The notes: generated from the sequence alone by a model not told the origin. DNA of 43,738 nucleotides from Candidatus Kuenenia stuttgartensis (GCA_945870505.1 CAMBSN010000017.1:1-43738); one strand, 5' to 3'; positions 1 to 8,985 are shown, counted from the first letter of the stretch. Program-made: numbers and translations.

Positions 1-167
1 CCCGCTGGGGGTATGCGCCCGATCGCGTACGACCGGTGGCCGTGGCAAAGTCCGGTATGGGCCTGGAACACGTTCCCGCCCACACGACGCTCGATGCCCA
101 CGCCGTGCGGGATAGACTCGGAATCGAGCCGCCCGATCCATGGGCGGCACTCGATGAGGTAGCCTGA
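1..167 (+). CDS. 3' end of a probable RmlD-like sugar-nucleotide reductase (partial)
   Basis: A frame is open from base 3 to a TGA at 165-167 and encodes about 54 residues of a C-terminus; the rest lies left of the window. The tail has the spacing of dTDP-4-dehydrorhamnose reductase-like proteins: a TTLD stretch where the family has SRLD, then a short helix, LGI, and a PPDPWAALDEV ending. The stop overlaps the ATG of the next gene (TGATG), so the two are very likely cotranscribed and translationally coupled. A reductase of nucleotide-activated sugars would fit the methyltransferase and glycosyltransferase downstream. The family assignment rests on a short tail only. Confidence 0.55.
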   Translation, partial: RWGYAPDRVRPVAVAKSGMGLEHVPAHTTLDAHAVRDRLGIEPPDPWAALDEVA

Positions 168-1321
168 TGGCAACGACGGTGACGGGCGAGGCGGCATGCA
201 GCATCTGCGGCGGCGGCACGCTCGAGGAAATGACCGACTATCGGGTGCTCCGCCGCGTGACATCCGACTGCCGGGCCTGGCCCGCGGGGGGCCAACTCGG
301 CGTGTGCCGGGCCTGCGGCGCGGTTCAGAAGCCGGCCGACGATGCCTTCCTCGCCGACATCGACGCCATCTACAAGTCCTACACGATCTACCACCAGGCC
401 GCGGGCGCCGAGCAGGCCGTGTTCGAACAGGCGTCGGGGCTGCCGGCCTCGCGATCGGTCAAACTGCTCGACACGTTTCGCAGCCGCGCGGGACTGAAGC
501 CCACGGGTCGGATGCTCGACGTCGGCTGCGGCAATGGCGCGACGATCCGCGCCTTCGGCCAGGTGGCCCCCGGCTGGACGAAAGCTGGCACCGAGTTCGA
601 CGGCAAGTATCGCGCCGAGGTCGAATCGATCCCGAGCACCGAACCGTTGTACATCGGGCCCGTCGAGGCGGTTCCTGGCGCCTTCGACGTGATCACGATG
701 ATCCACGTGCTGGAGCACATCGTTGATCCGGTCGCCGTGCTCGCCACGCTCCGCGGCAAGCTCGCCCCCGCAGGCCTGCTGCTCATCGAGGTACCGCACC
801 ATCCAGCCAACCCCTTCGAACTCCTGATCGCCGACCATCGCTCGCACTTCACCGCCGACTCGCTGACCCGGGCCCTCGTCGCGGCGGGCTATGAGATCGT
901 GTCGGTGGCGACAGACTGGATTCCGAAGGAGCTCTCCGTCGTCGCCCAGCCAGCCACCGCGGCGGTCACCATGCCGCCGCCGGCCGACGCTGCCGCCGCG
1001 CGGGAACGAATCTCCGACAGCCTCGCGTGGCTCCGACGCACCGCCGACCACCTCCGGCGATTGGGTGCGGAGAATGCCCTCGGCCTGTTCGGCACCTCGA
1101 TTGCAGGCACCTGGCTGGCGGCCGAAGCGGGGAACGCGATCTCGTTCTTCGTGGACGAGGATCCCAACCGCGTGGGCCGTACCTACCTTGGCAGGCCCGT
1201 GTACGCGCCCGCCAACGTGCCGGCCGGGACCCGGGTGTTCGTCGGCCTGCCATCGGCCGTCGCCGCGGGCATCTGCAGCCGCCTTGCGATGCCCGGCGTC
1301 ACGTTCATCCCACCTGGGTGA
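167..1321 (+). CDS. SAM-dependent C-methyltransferase-like protein (sugar methyltransferase type)
   Basis: A 384-residue protein with three parts. At the N-terminus are two zinc-knuckle pairs (Cys11/Cys14 and Cys47/Cys50). In the middle is a class I SAM-binding domain with LDVGCGNG at about 117-124 and IHVLEHI at about 179-185. At the C-terminus, about 296-384, is a Rossmann-like domain with GLFGTSIAGTW and FFVDEDPNRVG. This order matches C-methyltransferases acting on deoxysugars in nucleotide form (TylC3/NovU relatives), which carry a zinc-binding N-domain and a C-terminal extra domain. The start overlaps the stop of the reductase-like gene. Its place among a reductase, a GT2 and membrane proteins suggests it modifies a surface-glycan sugar. 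The exact substrate cannot be read from sequence. Confidence 0.85.
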   Translation: MATTVTGEAACSICGGGTLEEMTDYRVLRRVTSDCRAWPAGGQLGVCRACGAVQKPADDAFLADIDAIYKSYTIYHQAAGAEQAVFEQASGLPASRSVKLLDTFRSRAGLKPTGRMLDVGCGNGATIRAFGQVAPGWTKAGTEFDGKYRAEVESIPSTEPLYIGPVEAVPGAFDVITMIHVLEHIVDPVAVLATLRGKLAPAGLLLIEVPHHPANPFELLIADHRSHFTADSLTRALVAAGYEIVSVATDWIPKELSVVAQPATAAVTMPPPADAAAARERISDSLAWLRRTADHLRRLGAENALGLFGTSIAGTWLAAEAGNAISFFVDEDPNRVGRTYLGRPVYAPANVPAGTRVFVGLPSAVAAGICSRLAMPGVTFIPPG

Positions 1322-1327
1322 GGCCTC

Positions 1328-1834
1328 ATGTCCACGGCGATTCTCGCAAGCGGCGTCTTCGCCGCCGCATTCCTCATCCACCTCATTTGGTGGCGGATCG
1401 CGCTGCCCCGCCGGCAGACCGCGGCGCTGCTGGCGGTGTTCTTCGGGATGCTGATCGCCTGGCTCGCCGTGTCGCACTTCCTGCCGGGCCGCTGGTGGAC
1501 CGCCGCGGATCGCTGGCAGGCGATCCACGTCGCGGTGTTCCACACGGCCTGTTCGCTCGCCTACATCGTCGCCTTCTCGGCGCTCGAGCACCGCAGCCCA
1601 AGCATGACTCTGCTCGTGGCAGTCGCCGACTCGGGCACTGGGGGCTGCTCGCCCGAGCAACTCCGCGGCCTGCTGGCGGGAGCGAGCCCTGTGGAAGTGC
1701 GACTCGATGCAATGGTGCACGAAGGGATGGTCGTCCGCGATGGCGACGGCTACCGGATCGCCCCCAAGGGTCGGGCCTGGGCGACCATGCTCACGAACTG
1801 GCGGCGGTTGCTTGGCATGCCGCCGGGAGGCTGA
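1328..1834 (+). CDS. Small membrane protein with winged-helix-like tail, paralogue 1
   Basis: A 168-residue protein of no recognised family. Residues about 5-25, 34-52 and 72-90 are hydrophobic and look like three membrane helices; the remainder, about 95-168, is soluble. The soluble part has a helix-helix-hairpin layout (SPEQLRGLL, then VEVRLDAMVHEGMV, then RDGDGYRIAPKG) resembling a winged-helix fold. The same layout recurs in the next gene, where DSGG and LVERNGRLH occupy matching positions, so the pair are probably diverged tandem duplicates. It starts six bases after the methyltransferase stop and lies in the same operon. Its role is unknown; it could be an accessory subunit of the glycan machinery. 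Confidence 0.75.
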   Translation: MSTAILASGVFAAAFLIHLIWWRIALPRRQTAALLAVFFGMLIAWLAVSHFLPGRWWTAADRWQAIHVAVFHTACSLAYIVAFSALEHRSPSMTLLVAVADSGTGGCSPEQLRGLLAGASPVEVRLDAMVHEGMVVRDGDGYRIAPKGRAWATMLTNWRRLLGMPPGG

Positions 1835-1840
1835 ACTACG

Positions 1841-2428
1841 TTGCTTGAGATGACCGACTACCGCCCACTCGTTGCCCTCGCCCCCGTGATCGGCCTGGCC
1901 GCGGATTGCGTCTCACACGTCATCGCGGCCCGGATCATCCGCGGCCGCAATCCCTATCCGGCCCTGGCGGCGGGAGCCCTCGTCGGCCTCGTGGTGACGG
2001 TGGCGATGACGTGGACGGCCTGCTCACGCGACGCGACTCCCTTCATCGACACGCTCGCGCTCGTCGGGCTCAACACCGTCGCCTCGCTCGCCTTCGCCTT
2101 CGGCTACTTCAACTTCGTGAACCTCACGGTCGCCTCGCTTCGGATTCGGATCCTCGAGGAACTTGTTGATTCCGGGGGACGGCTGTCGCGGGCGGCCCTA
2201 CTCAACCGCTACGGCACCTCGAGCGTGGCAGACCTGCGGCTTGCGCGATTGGTCGGCGGCGGCCACCTGGTGGAGCGGAACGGGCGGCTGCACACGGGGC
2301 GTTTGCAATTCCTGCTCGTGGCACGCATCTTCGACGGCCTTCGGTGGCTGATTTTCGGCCCTGCGTATGCCGCCGCCCTGCGACGGCCTCCAGCGACCGC
2401 ACCACGCGACTACGACGACACCCCATGA
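1841..2428 (+). CDS. Small membrane protein with winged-helix-like tail, paralogue 2
   Basis: A 195-residue unrecognised membrane protein. I chose the TTG at 1841 because GGGAGG at 1825-1830 sits 10 bases upstream; the in-frame ATG at 1850 would be 19 bases away. Hydrophobic stretches at about 10-30, 41-61 and 69-98 suggest three or four membrane helices. They are followed by a cytoplasmic-looking region, about 103-155, with helices and a wing-like hairpin, and then another hydrophobic patch (about 160-180). Alignment by eye with the preceding protein places DSGG, the LRLARLVGGGHLV helix and the RNGRLH hairpin in register. Its stop overlaps the start of the glycosyltransferase gene (ATGA). 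Confidence 0.72.
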   Translation: MLEMTDYRPLVALAPVIGLAADCVSHVIAARIIRGRNPYPALAAGALVGLVVTVAMTWTACSRDATPFIDTLALVGLNTVASLAFAFGYFNFVNLTVASLRIRILEELVDSGGRLSRAALLNRYGTSSVADLRLARLVGGGHLVERNGRLHTGRLQFLLVARIFDGLRWLIFGPAYAAALRRPPATAPRDYDDTP

Positions 2429-3279
2429 CGGCAACCCCTTCCGAACTGACGCACGACTGCGACCTGTCGTTGTTCGTTGCCTGCTACAACGAGGAGGAGG
2501 GCATCATCCCTACCCTCGACACCGTCGTGGCTGCCACGACCGAGGTGGGCATCAGCTACGACATCGTGATCATGGACGACTGCTCGACGGACCGGTCGGT
2601 CGAGCTGATCGTCGACTACCTCCGCCGGCATCCCGACCTGCCCATCACCCTCTATGTGAACGAGGTGAATCAGGGTGTGGGGGCCAACTATGCCGAGGCC
2701 GCGTTTCGCTGTCGCGGCAAGTACTATCGAATGATCTGTGGCGACAATGTCGAGTCGAAGGAGGCGCTCGTCACGATCTTCCGACGGGTGGGCGAGGCCG
2801 ACATGATCATCCCCTATCCGGCCGACACCACCTTCCGAGGACCGTTCCGCCGAGGTGTTTCCCGTAGTTTCACACTGATCGTGAACCTCTTGAGTGGGTA
2901 TCGGATCCGCTACTACAACGGCCTGGCAGTGCACTTCCGCTACAACGTTATGCGGTGGCATTCCAACTCGCACGGCTTCGGCTTTCAGGCCGACCTGATC
3001 ACCAGGCTCCTCGACCTCAAAGCGACCTACGTCGAGGTGCCCGTCTATCCCAACGAGCGAGCTGGCGGCGAGACGAAGGCGTTCAAGTTCCGCAACCTCT
3101 GCTCGGTGGGCCACACGCTCCTCGAAATCTGGGTGCGTCGCCTCGGCAAGCTTGTCTATCCGGAGGCCACCCGCCGGCCGCTCAGTGAGTTGCGGGTCTA
3201 CCGCGCCGGTGACGTTGGGCATGTGGTGGCCAAGACAATCACCGAAACGGGATCTCCCGAAGCCACTCGCGCTCCTTGA
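2425..3279 (+). CDS. GT2-family glycosyltransferase
   Basis: A 284-residue GT-A fold glycosyltransferase. Visible motifs are the N-terminal VACYNEEEGI (about 18-27), the nucleotide-binding DDCSTDRS (51-58), NQGVGANYAEA (82-92), a GDN at 107-109 where DxD is usual, and GFGFQADLI near 184-192, in the position of the acceptor/catalytic region. Near the C-terminus is a conserved-looking ERAGGETKAFKFRN loop. No long C-terminal membrane segments are present, so it may be peripheral. I placed the start at the ATG overlapping the upstream stop (ATGA) rather than at a further upstream codon, because that matches the family N-terminus. It probably transfers a sugar to a lipid or glycan carrier. The GDN variant makes the donor specificity uncertain. 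Confidence 0.88.
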   Translation: MTATPSELTHDCDLSLFVACYNEEEGIIPTLDTVVAATTEVGISYDIVIMDDCSTDRSVELIVDYLRRHPDLPITLYVNEVNQGVGANYAEAAFRCRGKYYRMICGDNVESKEALVTIFRRVGEADMIIPYPADTTFRGPFRRGVSRSFTLIVNLLSGYRIRYYNGLAVHFRYNVMRWHSNSHGFGFQADLITRLLDLKATYVEVPVYPNERAGGETKAFKFRNLCSVGHTLLEIWVRRLGKLVYPEATRRPLSELRVYRAGDVGHVVAKTITETGSPEATRAP

Positions 3280-3307
3280 GGCGCATCACACCACCGGCCT
3301 CCATGCC

Positions 3308-4501
3308 ATGGCCACTACCGATTTTCTCGTTGTCGGCGGCGGCATCATCGGAGTCGCGATCGCCCGCGAACTCAGGCGGCGACACGCCGACCTTTCGGTC
3401 ACGGTACTGGAAAAGGAGCCCTCCTGCGGTCGCCACGCCAGTGGCCGCAACTCGGGCGTGCTTCACGCCGGCTTCTACTACACGGCCGACTCGCTCAAGG
3501 CCCGCTTCACCCGCGACGGCAACCGGGCGCTGGCCGCGTACTGCGACGCCCGGGGACTGCCGATCAACCGCTGCGGCAAGCTCGTGGTGGCCCGCACCGC
3601 CGCCGACCATCCGCAGATGGACGAACTGCTCCGCCGCGGGGCTGCCAACGGCGTCGCACTTGAGAGCATCAGCGAGGCCGAGGCGACGCGGATTGAGCCA
3701 CGGGTGAAGACCTGCGAGCGTGCGATCTGGTCGCCAGCCACGGCCACGGCTGATCCGGCCGCGGTGCTCACCGCCATGCGGGAAGACGCGGAACACGAGG
3801 GCATCACCTTCGCGCTGGCCGACGGGTTTCGCCGCCGCCGGGGCGGCGAGGTGGAGTCAGCGCGGACGACATGGCGGGCGGGCTACGTCGTCAACGCGGC
3901 CGGCCTGCACGCCGACCGGATCGCCAGGCAGTACGGATTCTCGCAGCACTACCGCATCCTCCCCTTCAAGGGTCTCTACCTGTATGGCGATGATGCCGGC
4001 GGGCACTTTCACACCAACATCTATCCGGTGCCCGACCTACGCAACCCGTTTCTCGGCGTTCACTTTACGGTGACGGTGGATGGGCACGCCAAGATCGGCC
4101 CCACGGCAATCCCAGCCTTCTGGCGGGAGCAGTACGCCGGCCTCTCTGGCTTCGATGCCCGCGACATGGTCGAGATTGCGGCCCTTCAGTGCGGGCTGCT
4201 GTTCTCGGCGGGCTTCGAGTTTCGGCGACTCGCGATCGAAGAGCTCCGCAAGTATCGGCGGCGGCGTCTGGTGGCGCTCGCCAGCGAACTGGCCACCGAC
4301 GTGAAGCCCCAACACTGGCGGCGCTGGGGCCGGACGGGGATCCGGGCCCAACTGCTCGACGTTCGCACGCGAAAACTGGAAATGGATTTCGTGATCCAGG
4401 GCGATGACCGCTCGATGCACGTACTCAACGCCGTCTCTCCGGGTTGGACCTGCTCGCTCCCGTTCGCCGCATACGTCGTCGATGCGATCGAAAAGTGTTG
4501 A
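3308..4501 (+). CDS. FAD-dependent oxidoreductase, L-2-hydroxyglutarate oxidase (LhgO)-like
   Basis: A 397-residue DAO-superfamily flavoprotein. The ADP-binding GGGIIG lies at about 10-15, an acidic ELEK-type end of the second strand follows (VLEKEPSCG), and then the family-typical ASGRNSGVLHAGFYY. The C-terminal half has VNAAGLHADRIA and a final GWTCSLPFAAYVVD, as in LhgO. LhgO oxidises L-2-hydroxyglutarate and passes electrons to the membrane quinone pool. Here the gene is the last of a glycan-type operon, so a different hydroxy-acid or sugar-acid substrate is possible. The ATG at 3308 gives the expected N-terminus immediately before the FAD motif. A likely intrinsic terminator follows. Confidence 0.82.
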   Translation: MATTDFLVVGGGIIGVAIARELRRRHADLSVTVLEKEPSCGRHASGRNSGVLHAGFYYTADSLKARFTRDGNRALAAYCDARGLPINRCGKLVVARTAADHPQMDELLRRGAANGVALESISEAEATRIEPRVKTCERAIWSPATATADPAAVLTAMREDAEHEGITFALADGFRRRRGGEVESARTTWRAGYVVNAAGLHADRIARQYGFSQHYRILPFKGLYLYGDDAGGHFHTNIYPVPDLRNPFLGVHFTVTVDGHAKIGPTAIPAFWREQYAGLSGFDARDMVEIAALQCGLLFSAGFEFRRLAIEELRKYRRRRLVALASELATDVKPQHWRRWGRTGIRAQLLDVRTRKLEMDFVIQGDDRSMHVLNAVSPGWTCSLPFAAYVVDAIEKC

Positions 4502-4553
4502 TGGCCTTCCCCGATGACGTCAGGGCGGGCGTCTTTACGGGCGATATCCCCAG

Positions 4554-4580
4554 GGTACTCTGCCAGAGACCGATTTTTTT
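4554..4580 (+). terminator. Probable Rho-independent terminator of the first operon
   Basis: Bases 4554-4561 and 4565-4571 pair as a seven-base stem (GGT-CTCT with AGAGACC, one bulged A) around a GCC loop. Seven T residues follow at 4574-4580. It lies about 50 bases after the FAD oxidoreductase stop and just ahead of the next gene's ribosome binding site. A run of seven T is uncommon in this GC-rich window. Confidence 0.6.
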
Positions 4581-4616
4581 AGTAGCCTACGCCGTCGTTC
4601 ATACAAGGAATGGCTG

Positions 4617-6476
4617 ATGGAACGCGACAAACCTCTTGCAGCCCCTCGAGCGTGGCCGCCCCACGCGGGCTATCTGATCGCCCTGCTGTGCATCGTCGGC
4701 ATTGCCTGGTGCGCGGCGAACGACACCTGGACCCGTGCAGCGTGGTCGCGCCCCGGGGCCTATCTGGAGCCGGAGAAGGCCGACGTCGTCCATGCACTGG
4801 CGATGCTCAAGGCGGCCTCTCAAGGAGAGTTCCCTCCTCTGGGCTGGAAGCATGTCAAGCACCTGGGGGCTCCGTACAACGCGAACTGGAACGACTGGCC
4901 GATGGTCGAGGAGTTCCAGGTTTTGTTCTTCGGTGCGCTGGCCCGGATCTTCGGGCTGTTTGCCGGCCTCAACGTCGCCATGCTGCTGGGCAATCTGCTG
5001 GCTGCCGTCGTGATGTATCTCGTCGCGCGATCAGTGAATTGCCGGCCGATCTGGGCGTTCGTCGCAGGGCTGGCCTACGGCCTCGCGCCCTTCATCTTCG
5101 CGCAATCGCCCTATCACATCACGTGTGAATGGGTCTGGCATGTACCCCTCTTCGTGATCGTGTGGCGCTGGGTGTCTACCGAGCCCGGGCTCGCCCTGCG
5201 GTCGCCGCGCTGGTGGAGGGCCTGCGGCGTCAGCCTCCTGACGGGCCTCTTGAACCCTTACTTCACCAACATCCTCTGCCAACTCACGCTCCTCGGCGGC
5301 GCGGTGCAATACATCCGCAACCGCTCCCGTCCCGCGCTGCTCGCCGCGCTGGCCGTGATCGGCACGGCAGCCATGGCGTTTGCCCTGATGAACCTCGATA
5401 CCTGGACCTACAAACTCGTCAACGGACAGAACGAGGGCGCCCTGGTCCGCGAGTACAAATGGCTCGAGATCTACGGCCTCAAGATCAAGGATCTCTTCAT
5501 CCCGCCGGTCACGCACCGTGGGGAAACGTTTGCGAACTTTTCGAAGGCCCATCGGCAGGTGGCACCGCTTCTCGACGAAGGAGCCTCGTATCAGGGAATC
5601 ATTGGCCTCGTCAGCCTGCTCTGGCTCGTGGCCACGTCGATCAAGGCCATGATCGACCGCCGGGAGCGAGACGTGCCGATCGAGACGTGGTGGGTGCTCT
5701 GGATCGTGCTGATGTTCACGACCGGGGGCTTGAACGCGATCATCGGCGCCCTCGGATTCACGATGTTTCGCGGCGGTTCCCGCTACAGCATCGTGATCCT
5801 GTCGATCACGCTGCTCTGGGCCGCCCGGCGGCTTTCGGCTCTTCAGACGGCAGCCGAGACCGCCCGCCCCGGCCCGGCAACCACAGTGCCGTGGATGGCC
5901 GCTGCCGCGGCAGCCTGCCTTGTCATTCTCTGGGACCAGGTGCCACGGGCTCCGACGCCGGAAGAGACAGCCACCATCGTCCGGCAGATTGACGCCGACC
6001 GCGAGTTCACGGAGAAGATGGAGGCCGCGCTGCCCGATGCCGCCATGGTATTCCAGTTGCCGGTTGTTGAGTTCCCAGAGTCACCAGCGCCGGGTGTGCC
6101 ACCCTACGACCATTTCCGGCCGTACCTCTACAGCAAGAACCTCCGCTACTCCTATGGCTCGATGAAGGGCCGTGAGCGCGAGCGCTGGCAACTGGCTCTC
6201 CAGGGACTGATGTTCGAAGGGGCGACACTCGATCAGCAAGGCCAGCGAGTCGTATTCAACGCGGCCAACTTCTCCCGGGCGATTTCCGAACTCAAAAAAC
6301 TCGGCTTCTCCGCGATCTATATCAACCGCAACGGCTTCCCTGACCGGGCCAAGGGGCTGGAGGACGTAATCCTGGAACTGGGTTACTCGAAGCCACCGAT
6401 CCGCAACGCCACAGGCGATCTCGCCTGCATTGTGCTCGACAAGGGTGGGGATGCGGCCGGCACGAAGAACGAGTGA
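4617..6476 (+). CDS. Large integral membrane protein, possible GT-C glycosyltransferase
   Basis: A 619-residue protein with roughly ten to eleven hydrophobic segments in the first 435 residues and a soluble C-terminal domain of about 180 residues. One segment near the N-terminus is followed by a large loop (about 40-100) with EPEKADVVHA and GAPYNANWNDWP, an arrangement seen in lipid-linked GT-C transferases whose first periplasmic loop carries catalytic acids. AAGGA at 4605-4609 supports the ATG at 4617. It follows a probable terminator, so it likely has its own promoter. It could add a sugar from a polyprenyl phosphate carrier to a glycan, lipid or protein. Function is inferred from topology; no diagnostic signature is certain. 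Confidence 0.65.
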   Translation: MERDKPLAAPRAWPPHAGYLIALLCIVGIAWCAANDTWTRAAWSRPGAYLEPEKADVVHALAMLKAASQGEFPPLGWKHVKHLGAPYNANWNDWPMVEEFQVLFFGALARIFGLFAGLNVAMLLGNLLAAVVMYLVARSVNCRPIWAFVAGLAYGLAPFIFAQSPYHITCEWVWHVPLFVIVWRWVSTEPGLALRSPRWWRACGVSLLTGLLNPYFTNILCQLTLLGGAVQYIRNRSRPALLAALAVIGTAAMAFALMNLDTWTYKLVNGQNEGALVREYKWLEIYGLKIKDLFIPPVTHRGETFANFSKAHRQVAPLLDEGASYQGIIGLVSLLWLVATSIKAMIDRRERDVPIETWWVLWIVLMFTTGGLNAIIGALGFTMFRGGSRYSIVILSITLLWAARRLSALQTAAETARPGPATTVPWMAAAAAACLVILWDQVPRAPTPEETATIVRQIDADREFTEKMEAALPDAAMVFQLPVVEFPESPAPGVPPYDHFRPYLYSKNLRYSYGSMKGRERERWQLALQGLMFEGATLDQQGQRVVFNAANFSRAISELKKLGFSAIYINRNGFPDRAKGLEDVILELGYSKPPIRNATGDLACIVLDKGGDAAGTKNE

Positions 6477-6510
6477 CGCCGAGGCCCGATCGACTCGACA
6501 GCCCGGCTCC

Positions 6511-7329
6511 CTACATCGCCGCCTGGCCGAGCACCTTCCGCAGCGACGTCATCGCGATCTCCCCGAACTGCCGCGGCGGCACCCGCCAGAGCGCGGGATT
6601 GTGGAGTTCGACCGCGACCGCCCCCTCGTAGCCGATCTCGCGGAGCCGGGCCACGAGGTCGTCCGGCGGCGACGTGCCCTCGCCAGGCAGGATTCGGTCG
6701 GTGTCGGCCGCCATCTCCCTCGGCACGTCGGCGATGTCGGAGAGTTGCACGTGGGCGAGATTCTCATTTGAGAGTAGCCAGAGGTCGAGCGGCTTGCTCG
6801 GGCCCACCGCGTAGTGGAACCAGTCGAGACAGAGGCCGAGGGCCGGCGACCCTACCTGCTCGACCACCGCCACCGCCGACTGGAGATTGTTGGGAAAGCT
6901 CGCCCGGGCATCGAACTCGAGGGCTAGCCGCACGCCAGCGTCGGCCGCGCGGGCGGCGGCGTCCGTGAGGCTCACCGAAAGCCGGCCGAGATCCTCTGCC
7001 CCGAGCGGCCCGAAGGCGTCGCCCGCGATCACGAGCACCGGGATGCCAAGGTCGCGGCAGAGCCCCAGTCGCTCACCAAAATGCCGCCAGTGTTCGCGAC
7101 GGGCTTCGCCCTGACTCGTGAGCAGGCCTCCCTGGAAACTGGCGGCGACCGGCGCGATGCCGGCGTCCGCGAATCGTTCCCGCAGGGCGGCCATGCCGTG
7201 CTCGCCGATGAAGGCGTCGGCGTGGCCGAGCCAGAGGTCCACGGCGTCGACGTGGCCGGCCGCATAGTCGTCGAGTACCGCCCCGAGCGACGCTTCGAGC
7301 GAACAGACGGTGGCGATCGCGGGCTTCAT
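6511..7329 (-). CDS. Sugar phosphate isomerase/epimerase family TIM-barrel protein
   Basis: A 272-residue xylose isomerase-like barrel. Candidate metal ligands in the usual order are Glu138 (LALEFDARASF), Asp169 (LCLDWFHY), His193 (AHVQLSD) and Glu241 (VAVELHN). Members isomerise or epimerise ketoses and inositol-derived compounds, and planctomycetes have many. Its start overlaps the end of glyS by four bases (ATGA), so it is cotranscribed and probably translationally coupled to the tRNA synthetase. That pairing has no obvious metabolic logic. It converges on the membrane protein gene with only 34 bases between the stops and no hairpin visible there. Confidence 0.85.
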   Translation of the reverse strand: MKPAIATVCSLEASLGAVLDDYAAGHVDAVDLWLGHADAFIGEHGMAALRERFADAGIAPVAASFQGGLLTSQGEARREHWRHFGERLGLCRDLGIPVLVIAGDAFGPLGAEDLGRLSVSLTDAAARAADAGVRLALEFDARASFPNNLQSAVAVVEQVGSPALGLCLDWFHYAVGPSKPLDLWLLSNENLAHVQLSDIADVPREMAADTDRILPGEGTSPPDDLVARLREIGYEGAVAVELHNPALWRVPPRQFGEIAMTSLRKVLGQAAM

Positions 7330-8972
7330 GCCAGCTTATCGCGGAGGAGATCGACCACCTCGGCGATCGGCACGCGGCTCTGCACGAGCGAGTCGCGATC
7401 GCGGAGGGTGACGGTCTTGTCGGTGAGCGTCTGGCCGTCGATCGTCAGGCACCATGGTGTGCCGGCCTCGTCCTGTCGGGCGTACCGGCGGCCCACGGCC
7501 CCCTTTTCGTCATACTGGCAGGCCATGTGCGGCTTGAGGGCGCGGTAGAGGTCGATCGCCACCTCCGGCATCCCGTCCTTCTTCACCAGCGGCAGGATCG
7601 CCGCCTTCACCGGGGCCAGCCGCGGATGAAACTTCATCACCGTCCGGCTCCGCGGCTTGCCGTCGGCGTCGGGCACCTCGTCCTCGTGGTAGGCGTCGCA
7701 GAGGAAGGCGAGTGTGCCCCGGTCAGCGCCGGCCGACGGCTCGATCACATGCGGCACGTACCGCTCCCGGGTGACATCGTCGAAGTACGAGAGGTCCTTG
7801 CCGCTCCCCCGGTGCCGCGGCTTGCCGTCGGGGCCGGTCTCCACGACGAGCTCACCGTCTTTACGAACGAGCTTGCCCTCCATGTGGCTGCGGAGGTCGA
7901 AGTCGCCGCGATGGGCGATCCCCTCAAGTTCGCCAAACTCGCCCGGGTTGAGGAACGGGAAGGCGTACTCGATGTCGGCGGTGCCGACGGAGTAGTGGGA
8001 GAGTTCGTCCTGGGCGTGCTCGCGGAGTTGGAGCTTGCCTGGCGTGAGCCCGAGATCGAGATACCACTTCCAGCGGCGGTCGCGCCAGTACCGATACCAC
8101 TGTGCCGAATCGGCCGGCTTGCAGAAGAACTCGATCTCCATCTGCTCGAACTCACGGGAGCGAAACGTGAAGTTCCGCGGCGTGATCTCGTTGCGGAAGC
8201 TCTTGCCCACCTGGGCGATGCCGAAGGGCACGCTGACCCGCGAGGTGTCGAGCACGTTCTTGAAATTGACGAAGATGCCCTGAGCGGTCTCGGGGCGGAG
8301 GAAGGCCCGGTCGTCGTCGTCCCCCGCGAGGGCGCCGATCCGCGTCTCGAACATCAGATTGAACTCGCGGGGTTCGGTGAGCGTGCCCGGGGCTGCGGCA
8401 TCGGGCCCGAGGGCGTCAGCCAGCGACGCCACACCGGCGGCCACCACCGCCTGCAGCGGTTCGAGCCCGCCACCCCACTCGATCTCGTCCACCTGCTTGG
8501 CCCGCAGGCCGAAGAACTTCTGCGCCTTGGCGACGGTGTCGGGCACTGCCTCGTCGCCCGACTGGTCGGTGGTCACGAACACCTTCTTGCCGCGGTGCGA
8601 GGCCCAGCGGCCATGGAGATGGTCGTAGCGGTAGCGTCGCTTCGACTCCCGGCAGTCGATCATCCAGTCGTGGAAGAGGTCGAAGTGGCCGGAGCACTTC
8701 CAGACCTGCGGGTGCATGATGATCGTGCAGTCAAGGCCGGTCATCTCGTAGGGCGAGGGCGCCCCTGCGAGTGTGGCGAGTTCGTCGTGGCCGGCGACCA
8801 TGTCCCGCCACCATGCGTCCTTCACATTCCGCTTGAGCGACACACCCAAGGGGCCGTAGTCCCAGAAGCCGTTGAGGCCGCCGTAGATCTCGCTCGACTG
8901 AAAGATGAATCCGCGCCGCTTCGCCAGCGACACGATCTTGTCCATCCGCGACTGGTCGTTCTGCTTGTCCAT
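7326..8972 (-). CDS. glyS: Glycyl-tRNA synthetase, single-chain class II type
   Basis: A 548-residue enzyme that charges tRNA-Gly in the cytoplasm. It has the N-terminal LAKRRGFIFQSSEIYGG and WDYGPLG signatures of the dimeric eukaryote/archaeal-like GlyRS, not the alpha2beta2 form. Motif 2 is visible as FRNEITPRNFTFRSREFEQME. The motif 3 region has a glycine- and arginine-containing stretch ending near SAGADRGTLAFL, and the C-terminal anticodon-binding domain begins around LAPVKAAILPL. An in-frame TTG at 8984 would add four residues; I prefer the ATG at 8972. It lies downstream of a ComB-like gene, separated by an inverted repeat. Confidence 0.95.
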   Translation of the reverse strand: MDKQNDQSRMDKIVSLAKRRGFIFQSSEIYGGLNGFWDYGPLGVSLKRNVKDAWWRDMVAGHDELATLAGAPSPYEMTGLDCTIIMHPQVWKCSGHFDLFHDWMIDCRESKRRYRYDHLHGRWASHRGKKVFVTTDQSGDEAVPDTVAKAQKFFGLRAKQVDEIEWGGGLEPLQAVVAAGVASLADALGPDAAAPGTLTEPREFNLMFETRIGALAGDDDDRAFLRPETAQGIFVNFKNVLDTSRVSVPFGIAQVGKSFRNEITPRNFTFRSREFEQMEIEFFCKPADSAQWYRYWRDRRWKWYLDLGLTPGKLQLREHAQDELSHYSVGTADIEYAFPFLNPGEFGELEGIAHRGDFDLRSHMEGKLVRKDGELVVETGPDGKPRHRGSGKDLSYFDDVTRERYVPHVIEPSAGADRGTLAFLCDAYHEDEVPDADGKPRSRTVMKFHPRLAPVKAAILPLVKKDGMPEVAIDLYRALKPHMACQYDEKGAVGRRYARQDEAGTPWCLTIDGQTLTDKTVTLRDRDSLVQSRVPIAEVVDLLRDKLA

Positions 8973-8985
8973 TCTCTCGTCCAAA

